Shown one piece after another: positions 20,901 through 30,096 of a stretch of 64,000 nucleotides of DNA. This DNA is from Capillidium heterosporum (Eukaryota > Entomophthoromycota > Entomophthoromycetes > Entomophthorales > Capillidiaceae). The DNA lies in contig WBMQ01000008.1 of assembly GCA_016630905.1 (NCBI GenBank), positions 620,001-684,000 of the forward strand, read 5' to 3'. Numbering within the stretch: the first letter of the stretch is position 1; every line of letters starts with the position of its first letter. The position numbers and the translations under genes are program-made. The notes under the pieces were generated by a model, which worked only from the letters and a program-made list of their open reading frames with translations, had not been told where the DNA came from and searched no databases.

Positions 20901-22640
20901 ACCCTTCCCATTGTCAAGTACATCGGCCTTGACATCAGCGTTAACTAAACCTTTGCCTTTCCCATTATCGAGTACATCGGCTTTGACATCAGCGTTAACT
21001 AAACCTTTACCCTTCCCATTGTCAAGAATATCAGCCTTGATATCAGCATTAACTAAACCTTTACCCTTCCCATTGTCAAGAATATCAGCCTTGACATCAG
21101 CATTAACTAAACCTTTACCCTTCCCATTGTCAAGAATATCAGCCTTGATATCAGCGTTAACTAAACCTTTGCCTTTCCCATTATCGAGTACATCGGCTTT
21201 GACATCAGCGTTAACTAAACCTTTACCCTTCCCATTGTCAAGAATATCAGCCTTGATATCAGCATTAACTAAACCTTTACCCTTTCCATTGTCAAGAATA
21301 TCAGCCTTGATATCAGCGTTAACTAAACCTTTGCCTTTCCCATTATCGAGTACATCGGCTTTGACATCAGCGTTAACTAGACCTTTGCCTTTCCCATTGT
21401 CAAGTACATTGGCTTTTATATCAGCATTAGCTACTCCTTTGGATCCAAGGATATCAGTTTTGGCATCGACACTAACCGGTCCGCCATTCTTTCCTTTTTT
21501 GGGAGCATTGGCTTTCCCACTGACATGATCTAGAGCTTTAAATTCAAGCACATTAGCTTTGACTTTCGCGTCGACCAGAGATTTAGGACGATTATCCAAA
21601 TTTCCGCCTTTTTTAGTACCGTAGTCTCCTCCCTTATTACTACTCTGATGACTTCCATAATTCAAACCACTGCTACCAGTTTGGTGATTTCCTTGGCTTT
21701 CACCATAACTGTCGCCACTATTACCACCTTGGTGACCTTCATAATTTCTTGAAGGGTTTTTACTTTGATAATCACTATAGCTGCTGCTGTTACTATCATT
21801 TTGGTGACCTTCGTAGCCTCCACTTATTTTATTACCTCGTTGACCCCTGTAATTTCCACCGATGTTTCCGCTTTGATGGCCTTTGTAGCTTCCGCCGTTG
21901 TTGCTACCTTGATGATTCCCATAACTTTCACCTTTGTTGCCACTTTGATGACTTGCATAATTTCCACTGTTGCTACTGCCTTGATGACCTCTGTAATTTT
22001 CACTTATTTTACCACCATGTTTACCTTCATAGTTTTTGCTGGTACTGCCATTTTGATGACTTCCGTAGTTTCCTCCGACGTTCTCATTTTGGTAACTTCT
22101 ATAATTATCGCCATTGCCGACATCTTGATGGCTTCTATAATTGTCATGGTTGCCATTGCCTTGGTAGTTTCCATAGTTACCAGCTTGGTGATTTCCATAA
22201 CTCCCACCGCTGCTCAATACCTGGTGATCTCTGTAGCTTGCACCCTTGTTACCAGCTTGGTGACCTCCGTAACTGCTAATTAATTTCCCATCTCGTTGGC
22301 CCCCATAGCTTCCTCCAACGTTTCCGCCCTGATGACTTCCGTAACTGCCATGATTGCCACCACCTTGGTTGCTTCCATAATACCCGCCGTCAAATTTATC
22401 TCGATTTCTGTAACTTTCGTCCCGGTGACCACTTCTGTGACCTCTGTAATGGTCCTTATCCTTACTCTTTGAACCATTCCCCCTGCCATCGCGGTAATGT
22501 GAACCTTGATTCCCATAGCGTGACTTTGAATTGGAATGATCGCTGTAATTAGGCTTGGAAGGTGCTACGTTGTAGGTAGGGATGGATCGAACTAGGGCTA
22601 GGGAGCAGGCGATGAGAAGCAAAGTTGTAGTGGGGTGCAT
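17940..22640 (-). CDS. giant secreted repeat protein, predicted beta-solenoid array
   Basis: Single-exon frame of 1566 aa. The signal peptide (MHPTTTLLLIACSLALVRS) contains the only cysteine I see. Residues about 25-350 are rich in G, Y, H, Q, N and S and consist of 12-13-residue units of the type GNxGGxYxxHQ. A short diverged stretch (to about 415) leads into roughly 63 copies of an 18-residue unit, such as LVNADVKADVLDNGKGKG, alternating with Ile variants. The protein ends ...NGPSAVNTNNKNMP. An 18-residue period with alternating V/A/V/L positions and a Gly-Lys-Gly-Lys turn is what a beta-solenoid coil looks like, so I infer a long rigid fibre with a flexible adhesive-type head. Lys and Asp are balanced. 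No enzymatic motif. The gene is uninterrupted despite 3.4 kb of repeats, which argues for selection. Confidence 0.9.
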   Translation of the reverse strand: MHPTTTLLLIACSLALVRSIPTYNVAPSKPNYSDHSNSKSRYGNQGSHYRDGRGNGSKSKDKDHYRGHRSGHRDESYRNRDKFDGGYYGSNQGGGNHGSYGSHQGGNVGGSYGGQRDGKLISSYGGHQAGNKGASYRDHQVLSSGGSYGNHQAGNYGNYQGNGNHDNYRSHQDVGNGDNYRSYQNENVGGNYGSHQNGSTSKNYEGKHGGKISENYRGHQGSSNSGNYASHQSGNKGESYGNHQGSNNGGSYKGHQSGNIGGNYRGQRGNKISGGYEGHQNDSNSSSYSDYQSKNPSRNYEGHQGGNSGDSYGESQGNHQTGSSGLNYGSHQSSNKGGDYGTKKGGNLDNRPKSLVDAKVKANVLEFKALDHVSGKANAPKKGKNGGPVSVDAKTDILGSKGVANADIKANVLDNGKGKGLVNADVKADVLDNGKGKGLVNADIKADILDNGKGKGLVNADIKADILDNGKGKGLVNADVKADVLDNGKGKGLVNADIKADILDNGKGKGLVNADVKADILDNGKGKGLVNADIKADILDNGKGKGLVNADVKADVLDNGKGKGLVNADVKADVLDNGKGKGLVNADVKADVLDNGKGKGLVNADVKADILDNGKGKGLVNADIKADILDNGKGKGLVNADVKADVLDNGKGKGLVNADVKADVLDNGKGKGLVNADVKADVLDNGKGKGLVNADVKADVLDNGKGKGLVNADIKADILDNGKGKGLVNADVKADILDNGKGKGLVNADVKADVLDNGKGKGLVNADIKADILDNGKGKGLVNADVKADVLDNGKGKGLVNADVKADVLDNGKGKGLVNADVKADVLDNGKGKGLVNADIKADILDNGKGKGLVNADIKADILDNGKGKGLVNADVKADVLDNGKGKGLVNADVKADVLDNGKGKGLVNADVKADVLDNGKGKGLVNADIKADILDNGKGKGLVNADVKADILDNGKGKGLVNADVKADVLDNGKGKGLVNADIKADILDNGKGKGLVNADVKADVLDNGKGKGLVNADVKADVLDNGKGKGLVNADVKADVLDNGKGKGLVNADIKADILDNGKGKGLVNADIKADILDNGKGKGLVNADVKADVLDNGKGKGLVNADVKADVLDNGKGKGLVNADVKADVLDNGKGKGLVNADIKADILDNGKGKGLVNADIKADILDNGKGKGLVNADVKADVLDNGKGKGLVNADVKADVLDNGKGKGLVNADVKADVLDNGKGKGLVNADIKADILDNGKGKGLVNADVKADILDNGKGKGLVNADVKADVLDNGKGKGLVNADIKADILDNGKGKGLVNADVKADVLDNGKGKGLVNADVKADVLDNGKGKGLVNADVKADVLDNGKGKGLVNADIKADILDNGKGKGLVNADIKADILDNGKGKGLVNADVKADVLDNGKGKGLVNADVKADVLDNGKGKGLVNADVKADVLDNGKGKGLVNADIKADILDNGKGKGLVNADVKADILDNGKGKGLVNADVKADVLDNGKGKGLVNADVKADVLDNGKGKGLVNADIKADILDNGKGKGLVNADVKANILTPKTPNGPSAVNTNNKNMP
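18010..21420. repeat. 54-bp coding tandem array with higher-order structure
   Basis: About 63 tandem 54-bp units (18 codons) inside the giant repeat gene. Units come in a few near-identical variants: V-type with CGAGTACATCGG and I-type with AAGAATATCAG. A marker variant (CTAGACC in place of CTAAACC) occurs at 18245, 18893, 19811, 20459 and 21377, with spacings of 648, 918, 648 and 918 bp: exactly 12, 17, 12 and 17 units. The 17-unit block equals the 12-unit block plus one extra five-unit I-V-V-V-I module. Confidence 0.93.
21600..22400. repeat. 36-39-bp imperfect coding repeats (GxYxxHQ units)
   Basis: The head domain of the giant repeat protein is coded by about 20 imperfect 36-39-bp units. 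Each ends in a Tyr codon, two variable codons, then His-Gln. Drift between units is much greater than in the 54-bp array. Confidence 0.75.
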
Positions 22641-23832
22641 GTTAATTTAAGATTATTGAAATATGTAGTGTTATAAACTTTTAGTGATTTTAATCAGCTA
22701 TTGTAGGTTTGTTTATATGGTATACTTTAACAAACTGAAGATATCTTTTTATATCGATATATCAGTAGCATTCACTCCTATTTATAGTTTTTTCTTCCAC
22801 CATCTAACAGGATACATATCAACTACCTGGGAGCTAAAAGATACAGGTCTAGAGGCAAGGGTAGGTAGTTGAAAACTTTGTAGTCAGGAGCTTACCAACA
22901 AAGTACAAGTTTCATACAAATTTGCTACTCTCAACCAGCTTTGATGTATAAATTTTAATAAGTTTCGCAAACTACTTCCTTGCTAGTACAGATTGAGTAT
23001 AGAATCAATAAAAATGCAAGATATGAAAAAATAGACATTCCTATTCATCAAAACAAACGTACTCCTTTCGAGGAGTCAATATAGCTACTTTAACTTTTAA
23101 TCTAATCTTGTTCTCCAGATTAATTTACTTTTCTATTGAAAAACTAAATCCAAAAGCTTTCGAGACTTTTTAGCTAAGACGAATGCAGCCACCTTTTTAC
23201 ATAACTCTTTCAATGCCCTCTTTAAAGCATCGATATTGGTGGATTCATCAAACAAAAACTTATTCTAGGCTGCTGTGTTGACCATAGTTTTGAAAATTTA
23301 CGCCATCAAAAGTTTATTAAAAAGTATCCAAATTCAACGGATCCACTCATCTAGATGGATTACTAGCCTTTTAATCCTCCTATATTTCTACATCCTACAT
23401 GCAGATGCACACTTTTTGGGAGTACAGAAATGCTATATTAAGATATTGGTTGTACTCAAACTCCTCCATATCTAAACATTCATCAATTAATTTATCGATC
23501 CAATAGATGGTATAAGCTTATGCCCAATTTTAATACATATTCGTACAAACTTTAATATAAAATCGAGATTAATAGATCCATATTTTCGTTTTATAATTAA
23601 TTGAAAGATTATGCAATTTACACATTAAGTTTGTACCTAAATTTTCAAGGAAATTGGATTTGGGTAGCATACCTAGCAAATTATGGATTCCCAACGAACA
23701 ATATGCTGTAAACACGGCAGCTACATGGCTATTCCAAACGACATATACAAGCATATATATTTATAAACAAGAAAATACAAATGAATTTAAAATCCAATAA
23801 CCATATGTAAATTTAATCTTCTCCAAAAATCA
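22641..23832. other. intergenic, giant gene upstream region
   Basis: Holds the giant repeat gene promoter (TATA-like GATATAAAAAG near 22745-22755 on the minus strand) and the 3' flank of the aminotransferase-like gene. No gene seen. Confidence 0.5.
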
Positions 23833-25107
23833 TCAAGCCAATTTATCGACCTCCTCCTTCAAGGCCAACCCCAGATTGTAAAAGTTATCCAAATCCAAAT
23901 GGATCTGAGCCGAAATACGTATACACCACCTATTCTCAAAGTAAAAGATTCGAGTGTTGAATCTATACTTCTCAAAGAGCGCCTTTTCTAAAGTGGAGTT
24001 AAAGCCCGGCAAAGTTGTACAATTGAAATGGGGATGTCCCTCGTAGAACAGAGGTATGTTGATCATATTGGTCTTGAACTTAGGGCTTCCCAAGACTTCT
24101 GTCTTCAAGATACTAGCAACTAGGTTGCCACCCAACCAGGCTAAGTTCTGCAAATAGTTACGGATGTTTGTCTCTCCCAACCGGTCGATGAATTCCAATG
24201 AAGATTTTGTTGCCAACCAGGCAGAAAAATCCATGGTGCCGGGCCAGTTGAACTGTTGGCGCAAACCGTTACTCCCATACCCGTATCCGGTAACTACTGG
24301 CTTAACTGTCTTGAGGTGGTTATCGTGAATGTACAAAACAGCGGTAGGTCTGAAAGCATAGCCCCACTTGTGTAGTGTAGTGACAAAGTAGTCAGGTTTA
24401 AACCGATTCAAATTCAAAGGAATCTGATTGAAAGAATGGGCACCGTCAACAACAACGTAACTGCCTTTTGACTTCATAAACTCAGTAATCTCCTCATAAG
24501 GTAATAGGAAAGCAGGTAAAGAGCTTATAGCATCGATTACCGTAACTTTAACCTGCTTGCCCTGAGCTTCCAGCTCGGCAACTTTCTCCTTGACCTGATC
24601 CAACACGTTCAACTGCGACGTGTGTTCGATAGCTTGGGCATCCAGCTTCAAGGTGTCTACCAAAGATTTGATCAAGAGGTTGATGGCGTGATAGGCCGTC
24701 GAAACGTACAATAAAACATCTCCCTCTTTCAAACCCAGGTTCTTGAGTGCTATGTTCATACCTTGGGTTGCATTGTTGATGAAAGTTAGGTTTTCAATGT
24801 CGGCGCTGATAAACTTAGCGACTTCCTTGAGCACCCTATTGACGTCGGTATCCAAAGTTACCTTCAAATTGTCGAAGACTTGTTGGTCGGGGTTACTTTC
24901 TACCTCATTTATGATTTCAAACCTACGCTCCTTGACCTGCTTGGGCACGATACCTAAAGAACCGTTGTTGAAGTGGACAAAATCGTCACTTAGAACTAAC
25001 TCTGACTTGAGGCTGGAGCCGAACCGTTGGTTATCCTTGGTCTTGGAGTGCTGGGAAAGCTGTTGTTTGTAATCTTCGAGTTGACGTTCGATTTCCGATT
25101 GGACCAT
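23833..25107 (-). CDS. class V aminotransferase-like PLP enzyme (isopenicillin-N-epimerase-like)
   Basis: Single-exon frame of 424 aa opening at ATG (MVQSEIERQLEDYKQQ). Landmarks are FVHFNNGSLGIVPKQV near residue 43, FINNATQGMNIALKNLGL (the phosphate-binding region), VVVDGAHSFNQIPLNL (Asp/His contacting PLP) and YFVTTLHKWGYAFRP with the Schiff-base lysine in HKW. RLGETNIRNYLQNLAWLGG and an IRISAQIHLD region close the fold. This is the aminotransferase class V family of fold type I, which includes fungal proteins related to isopenicillin N epimerase and cysteine desulfurase-like enzymes. The residues shown predict a PLP enzyme, but the substrate cannot be told. No targeting peptide is visible, so it is probably cytosolic. 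Confidence 0.88.
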   Translation of the reverse strand: MVQSEIERQLEDYKQQLSQHSKTKDNQRFGSSLKSELVLSDDFVHFNNGSLGIVPKQVKERRFEIINEVESNPDQQVFDNLKVTLDTDVNRVLKEVAKFISADIENLTFINNATQGMNIALKNLGLKEGDVLLYVSTAYHAINLLIKSLVDTLKLDAQAIEHTSQLNVLDQVKEKVAELEAQGKQVKVTVIDAISSLPAFLLPYEEITEFMKSKGSYVVVDGAHSFNQIPLNLNRFKPDYFVTTLHKWGYAFRPTAVLYIHDNHLKTVKPVVTGYGYGSNGLRQQFNWPGTMDFSAWLATKSSLEFIDRLGETNIRNYLQNLAWLGGNLVASILKTEVLGSPKFKTNMINIPLFYEGHPHFNCTTLPGFNSTLEKALFEKYRFNTRIFYFENRWCIRISAQIHLDLDNFYNLGLALKEEVDKLA

Positions 25108-26100
25108 AGTTGAAAGCTATACTGTTTGCCTTTTGATTTTTCGAATTGGTTTGAGTTGGAAGCGTGTTATTTATATAGTGAAAGCCATCGGCTAATTCTA
25201 GTACGCAGTAGACGACTCTACCTGAATGTGCACTCTTCGATTGGCTACACGATTGTAGACTATACCAGTAGCTTCTACCTTCGATATCGTAAGCAAAAGA
25301 ATAAAGTCAGACGATTAAGCCCCTAAACCCATCGGAGTTGCAAAAAATCCACTGAAGTTGACTCATTTGATCCAAAAATTCATCTTGCAAACCGGGAATG
25401 GACCATCTCAATCGCTTCAATAAGCCTTTTACATCTGCTTTCACTTTGAAAGCCTTTTAAAGTGACGCATCATAGATTTGGTTCTTTTCTCCAATAGAGC
25501 TTCTTAACAGAAACGTTAAAACAAACTTAATGGACGAGATGTAGTTAGCTAGTTCTTAGGATTATTAATACAGAGTTATTGATTATTAATCAGTCCATCT
25601 TTTATACGATATTAGCAGGTGAACCAAGGGCTATGGATCTCAACCTAGCAGTGACAACACACTTTTTATATCGAGCATATCAAAACTATCAGCACTTTAA
25701 CTAAAACTGCTTTATAACTGCTGGGCCAAAGATCGCTAGTTTAGGGATCGCTATGGGGCCTGAAAGAAGCTAAAGGCTTCCTTCGTTTGGGCTGTAGTAC
25801 CCAGCCTTTTAAGCTTAATTTAAAAGGTAGGTTCAACCAATATCCCTATCTGATCAGAAAGACCAAGCAGTTTTTGTAGGCATAATTACCAACCCATCCA
25901 ATTTATTTAAATAGGATGATTCTAGAGCACAGGATCTTAGGGATGCTCTAGCTTGAAAACCATATTGAAATTGTCAACGGTTCACTGGGAGAAGATTGGT
26001 ACATTTTCCACCAACATCAGCTAAAAATTGAGTTTCTCCAAAACCAAGTTTGCATACTTTAGAATAAAGTCACATTTTCCAGCTAAATGTGCAGTCATCT
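25108..26100. other. intergenic between aminotransferase gene and transposon
   Basis: AT-rich DNA. An open plus-strand frame at 25126-25326 overlaps the aminotransferase promoter and has no features. Confidence 0.45.
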
Positions 26101-26459
26101 ATAAAATGAACAGTTAGTATAGTTACATAATAAGGCATTTAATAATTGTGTATTTTCAAAGTAATTGTGTAGTTAGTATGGTGGCTTAATATTAGACTGT
26201 ATAACTACTTAGTTATAAAGAAACTGTACAATAGTATACTAGTTATTTTGTATGTAAACTAATGTGTAGTTTATAGAATAATACAAAGTTTGTTTCTAAT
26301 TGAATTGATAGGAAGAGCTTATTTAATTACTAGCTTAATGCGTAATAGCTGCATTTAAATAGATTGGCCAATAAATTCGAAATAACACTGCCAATTTGTA
26401 TAAATTACTTTACTACAAAACTACTTAGTAACTGCATAATAGATTGAATAACCTGTAAT

Positions 26460-27203
26460 CATTTGTTGACTACATAACAGATCAGGGAATTTATTAATTA
26501 TTTAATAACTGCATAATAGATTGAGAAACCTAGTAATTACTATAGCGACTACATAATTACTAGGTGACTACCTAATTGCTATAGCGACTACGTAATTACT
26601 GGATGACTACCTAATTAACATAATCTCCAGCTAATACTTTGCAGATACCATATATCTTAATTTCCAATTATTTATATGAACTATACTAATAAATTCCCCT
26701 ATTCAATAGCCTTCATATTCTGTATAGAACTTTTCATTTGGTTCAGTAGATCCTGAGAACCGACTCCTGGTATTTTATACAGGCTGGGAATCTATAAACT
26801 CAAAGTTGGAGCTTACTGAAGCTGCAGACACTTCGATTTCAAAACTATGGGTATATCTCGAGATCCAGTTATTTAATTTTGATAAAATAGTGTATTTCGC
26901 ATAACTTTTATATATCTATAATTCTAGAAAGTTTTAAGTTGATTGAGGCACTTTTTGTGCTTCCAATTTACTATTTCTATATATACAATTTTTCAAAACT
27001 TTATATATGTGCTCTACTAATCTGTAGCTTTCAGAATTGATAATATATATCTTATGTCGTGGCCTAGATACTTGGCTGCTGTCTTTAGTAGCTTTTGAAA
27101 AAGTATACTAAAGGCTTTTTATTACCAAAGTCCATATTGTTTCAAGCCTAATCAAAGGCTGAAATATCTATATATCAAAAATTCTAATCTAATGCGAATA
27201 ATG
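26460..27203 (+). repeat. left terminal inverted repeat
   Basis: Matches the reverse complement of about 28729-29475. Identity is essentially complete over the inner 600 bp. The outer 100-150 bp contain 20-bp subrepeats and have one unit fewer than the right arm. Confidence 0.85.
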
Positions 27204-27236
27204 TAAATCTAGTATATAAAATCTTTATTATTATTC

Positions 27237-28616
27237 CTATGCTAAACCATCACTATCTTCTACATGCGTATTCCAAGGAACTGTACTATGTTTTAAAGCC
27301 TTTCTTTTCTTATATGCCTCCCTTTGTACCAATAGTTTTGCTTCCTCAGCTTCACCTTCAGCATATACCAAGTTTTTATATTGAATATGATACTCTCCAT
27401 CATTATTCCTAAGTGGATACTTGGTAATATGAAAGTTGGTTAAGGCCAATCCCAATCGAAAGTATGTATCATATCTATTTCGATCGAATTTATAAGGATG
27501 TGCAAGAATAGACCACAATTTCTTTAATCGTCCAAAGTAATTCTCCACAATAATCCTATCAGTTGATATCTTAACATTGGTTGTAGCTTGATTCTTTGTT
27601 AGCCTACGAAGTGGTGGTTTTTTTGTTGGAATAACTGCTCTAACGTTATGAACACCAATATAGCCTTTGTCAAGTAAAATTCCCCATTTAGTTGGAAACT
27701 CCATAGTACTTGAATCGAAATCTTCAATATCATGCTCATCTTCATGCTTAAGGGAATTTGCAAGATGGAAATCGATGTTATTGTTGAATATAACTAAATC
27801 AGACTGCTTTCCTATATCACTAGCTGTACATCCAATTGCAAATCCATTTGGTAAGACAGATACTTCAGTTTTAAAGCCATGGCGCTTGTGCTTAGAACTG
27901 TAATAATCGCTACTATATGACTTATCACCTGAAGGCCGATTTGCATGTTGAAAGGTAACATCAGTAGCATAGCGGCAAAATGGATAGTTCTCAAAAGTTG
28001 CTTTGTTCTCCTTTAAATACTTCATAGTAAATTTAACATTAAACTTACTAACATATTTATCGTATAAATAAGGAGTTAGTATTACAATAAAGTTCCAAAC
28101 CAATCTTTGAAAAGTTTCTGGTTTAATCCCAAAAGTAATACTTACATTGTCCCATCCTAATCCTGCTTTTACAAAGCACAAGGCCATGAAGAAAACATCC
28201 TTTGCAGTAACTCGAGTCTTGTTCCCTCTACCAACATTCCAATTTGAGATAATGTGGTTTGAACAGCTAGCCCAGAGTATATCGAATTCATACCATGTAA
28301 AATTAGAAAGCTCCTCAACTGATTTATTACCATTAGCTTGAACTATGGCATGTAGATAAGGAGTAGGGTCTTCAATATCTTCGTCTGAATCAGGGTGAGT
28401 AGGCGCAATAGGTTGCTTTAAAATTCGATCTTGCTTCTCTTGTTGAGCTAAAAGTAACTCTTGAACTGATTGTCTAAGAACGTTGTTGCTAACTGGGTTA
28501 CTACTAGCAATGCTAACTTCGTTTTCGACATTGGTGGTATTCTTGGAAGTATTCTTGGAGACAGATTTGGAAGTATTTTTAGAGATGGACTTGGAGGTGT
28601 TCTTAGTGTTAGGCAT
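27237..28616 (-). CDS. DDE-superfamily transposase (PIF/Harbinger-like, DDE_4 type)
   Basis: Single-exon frame of 459 aa. The N-terminus is a low-complexity run of N-T-S-K units. A helix-turn-helix-like region follows (TRVTAKDVFFMALCF, WDNVSITFGIKPETFQRLV). The catalytic core has YATDVTFQ (first Asp), GILLDKGYIG (second Asp) and IVENYFGRLKKLW (Glu), in the order and spacing of the DDE endonuclease family used by PIF/Harbinger-type elements. No stop or frame break, so it is probably functional. I see no second ORF (the Myb-like partner found in many Harbinger elements) inside the arms. Its 5' end lies 113 bp from the right arm. Confidence 0.88.
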   Translation of the reverse strand: MPNTKNTSKSISKNTSKSVSKNTSKNTTNVENEVSIASSNPVSNNVLRQSVQELLLAQQEKQDRILKQPIAPTHPDSDEDIEDPTPYLHAIVQANGNKSVEELSNFTWYEFDILWASCSNHIISNWNVGRGNKTRVTAKDVFFMALCFVKAGLGWDNVSITFGIKPETFQRLVWNFIVILTPYLYDKYVSKFNVKFTMKYLKENKATFENYPFCRYATDVTFQHANRPSGDKSYSSDYYSSKHKRHGFKTEVSVLPNGFAIGCTASDIGKQSDLVIFNNNIDFHLANSLKHEDEHDIEDFDSSTMEFPTKWGILLDKGYIGVHNVRAVIPTKKPPLRRLTKNQATTNVKISTDRIIVENYFGRLKKLWSILAHPYKFDRNRYDTYFRLGLALTNFHITKYPLRNNDGEYHIQYKNLVYAEGEAEEAKLLVQREAYKKRKALKHSTVPWNTHVEDSDGLA

Positions 28617-28728
28617 TTTGTTAAAATTTTAAACAGCCTTAATCAATTGTAAAATGCAAAGGCTTATATAGTACACTAAATTTAAGGCTTTTAATTAATA
28701 TGTATTTATATATATATGGTGCTTTTTG

Positions 28729-29475
28729 CATTATTCGCATTAGATTAGAATTTTTGATATATAGATATTTCAGCCTTTGATTAGGCTTGAAACAATATGG
28801 ACTTTGGTAATAAAAAGCCTTTAGTATACTTTTTCAAAAGCTACTAAAGACAGCAGCCAAGTATCTAGGCCACGACATAAGATATATATTATCAATTCTG
28901 AAAGCTACAGATTAGTAGAGCACATATATAAAGTTTTGAAAAATTGTATATATAGAAATAGTAAATTGGAAGCACAAAAAGTGCCTCAATCAACTTAAAA
29001 CTTTCTAGAATTATAGATATATAAAAGTTATGCGAAATACACTATTTTATCAAAATTAAATAACTGGATCTCGAGATATACCCATAGTTTTGAAATCGAA
29101 GTGTCTGCAGCTTCAGTAAGCTCCAACTTTGAGTTTATAGATTCCCAGCCTGTATAAAATACCAGGAGTCGGTTCTCAGGATCTACTGAACCAAATGAAA
29201 AGTTCTATACAGAATATGAAGGCTATTGAATAGGGGAATTTATTAGTATAGTTCATATAAATAATTGGAAATTAAGATATATGGTATCTGCAAAGTATTA
29301 GCTGGAGATTATGTTAATTAGGTAGTCATCCAGTAATTACGTAGTCGCTATAGCAATTAGGTAGTCACCATAGCAATTAGGTAGTCACCTAGTAATTATG
29401 TAGTCGCCTAGTAATTATTTAGTTGCTATAGTAATTACTAGGTTTCTCAATCTATTATGCAGTTACTAGGTAATT
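28729..29475 (-). repeat. right terminal inverted repeat
   Basis: Partner of the left arm. Its outer part has an extra GTGACTACCTAATTGCTATG-type unit and small substitutions relative to the left. Confidence 0.85.
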
Positions 29476-29880
29476 AAAAGGTATTCGATTTTTTGTGTAA
29501 TCAACAAATGATTGCAGACTATTCAACCTATTATGCAGTTACTAAGTAATTTTGTAGCAGAATAATTTATGCAAATTAATATGGTTTTTATGTAATTGTA
29601 AAGCTATTCCGCAAATATAGGCTTATAAACAATAAAGTAGCAACTACGTAGTGTACACTTTTTTAAGTAGTTTACAGAATTTTACAAGTTTGTTTAGGTA
29701 TCTACTAGTAATCTGGAATCTACTTAGATATAGGATGAATTACTATTAAACCGAGTAATTAAGTAGTATTAAACTTATAGCACAGTTTCCTATTAAATAT
29801 CAAATAGGCTGTTAGTTGAGCAATTATCAGCTCATTTACGAATTATGTAGTGTTCTACATATAAAACTGAGTAACTACGT

Positions 29881-30096
29881 ATTTACCGATAAATTATTTC
29901 TTAATTCTTTTGATACAAAATACGAAAGGATATTTCCAAAATGTTGCGACCTAAAACTTTGGAAAAGGCGGAATACATCCAATGAACTACTATTAATCCG
30001 CTCTATAGGACCGCCTTCCAAACTCCGATACTTGCCTTATCCCATCTCAATCAGCTATATAAGTCTTGAATCCTGCAAGAAGGCTTCACTAAAAAC
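29881..30096. other. transposon flank and short upstream region
   Basis: AT-rich sequence between the transposon's right side and the small membrane protein gene. An open frame from 29816 reads through here but shows no domain and overlaps the element edge. Confidence 0.4.

Larger units (their letters stand above)
26100..29880. mobile_element. DNA transposon with long inverted repeats and DDE transposase
   Basis: A minus-strand transposase gene sits between inverted arms. The inner 600 bp or so (to 27203 on the left, from 28729 on the right) match as near-perfect reverse complements. Outwards, to about 26460 and 29475, the arms differ in the copy number of a roughly 20-bp unit (GTGACTACCTAATTGCTATA-like). 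Beyond that, AT-rich DNA with scattered GTAGTTA/TAACTAC motifs continues to about 26.1 and 29.9 kb. I could not fix the exact ends or a target-site duplication, so the limits are approximate. The intact transposase and near-identical arms indicate recent transposition. Confidence 0.8.

Noticed and set aside
18010-21420. Regular repeats resembling a CRISPR-like array
   Set aside because: Units are contiguous and coding, with no unique spacers, in a eukaryotic genome.
17953-21528. 1191-codon open frame antisense to the giant repeat gene (Pro/Leu/Ser-rich)
   Set aside because: It exists because the 54-bp unit is a multiple of three and contains no antisense stop. It has no signal peptide logic and tracks the repeats exactly; the sense frame has the signal peptide and a paralog.
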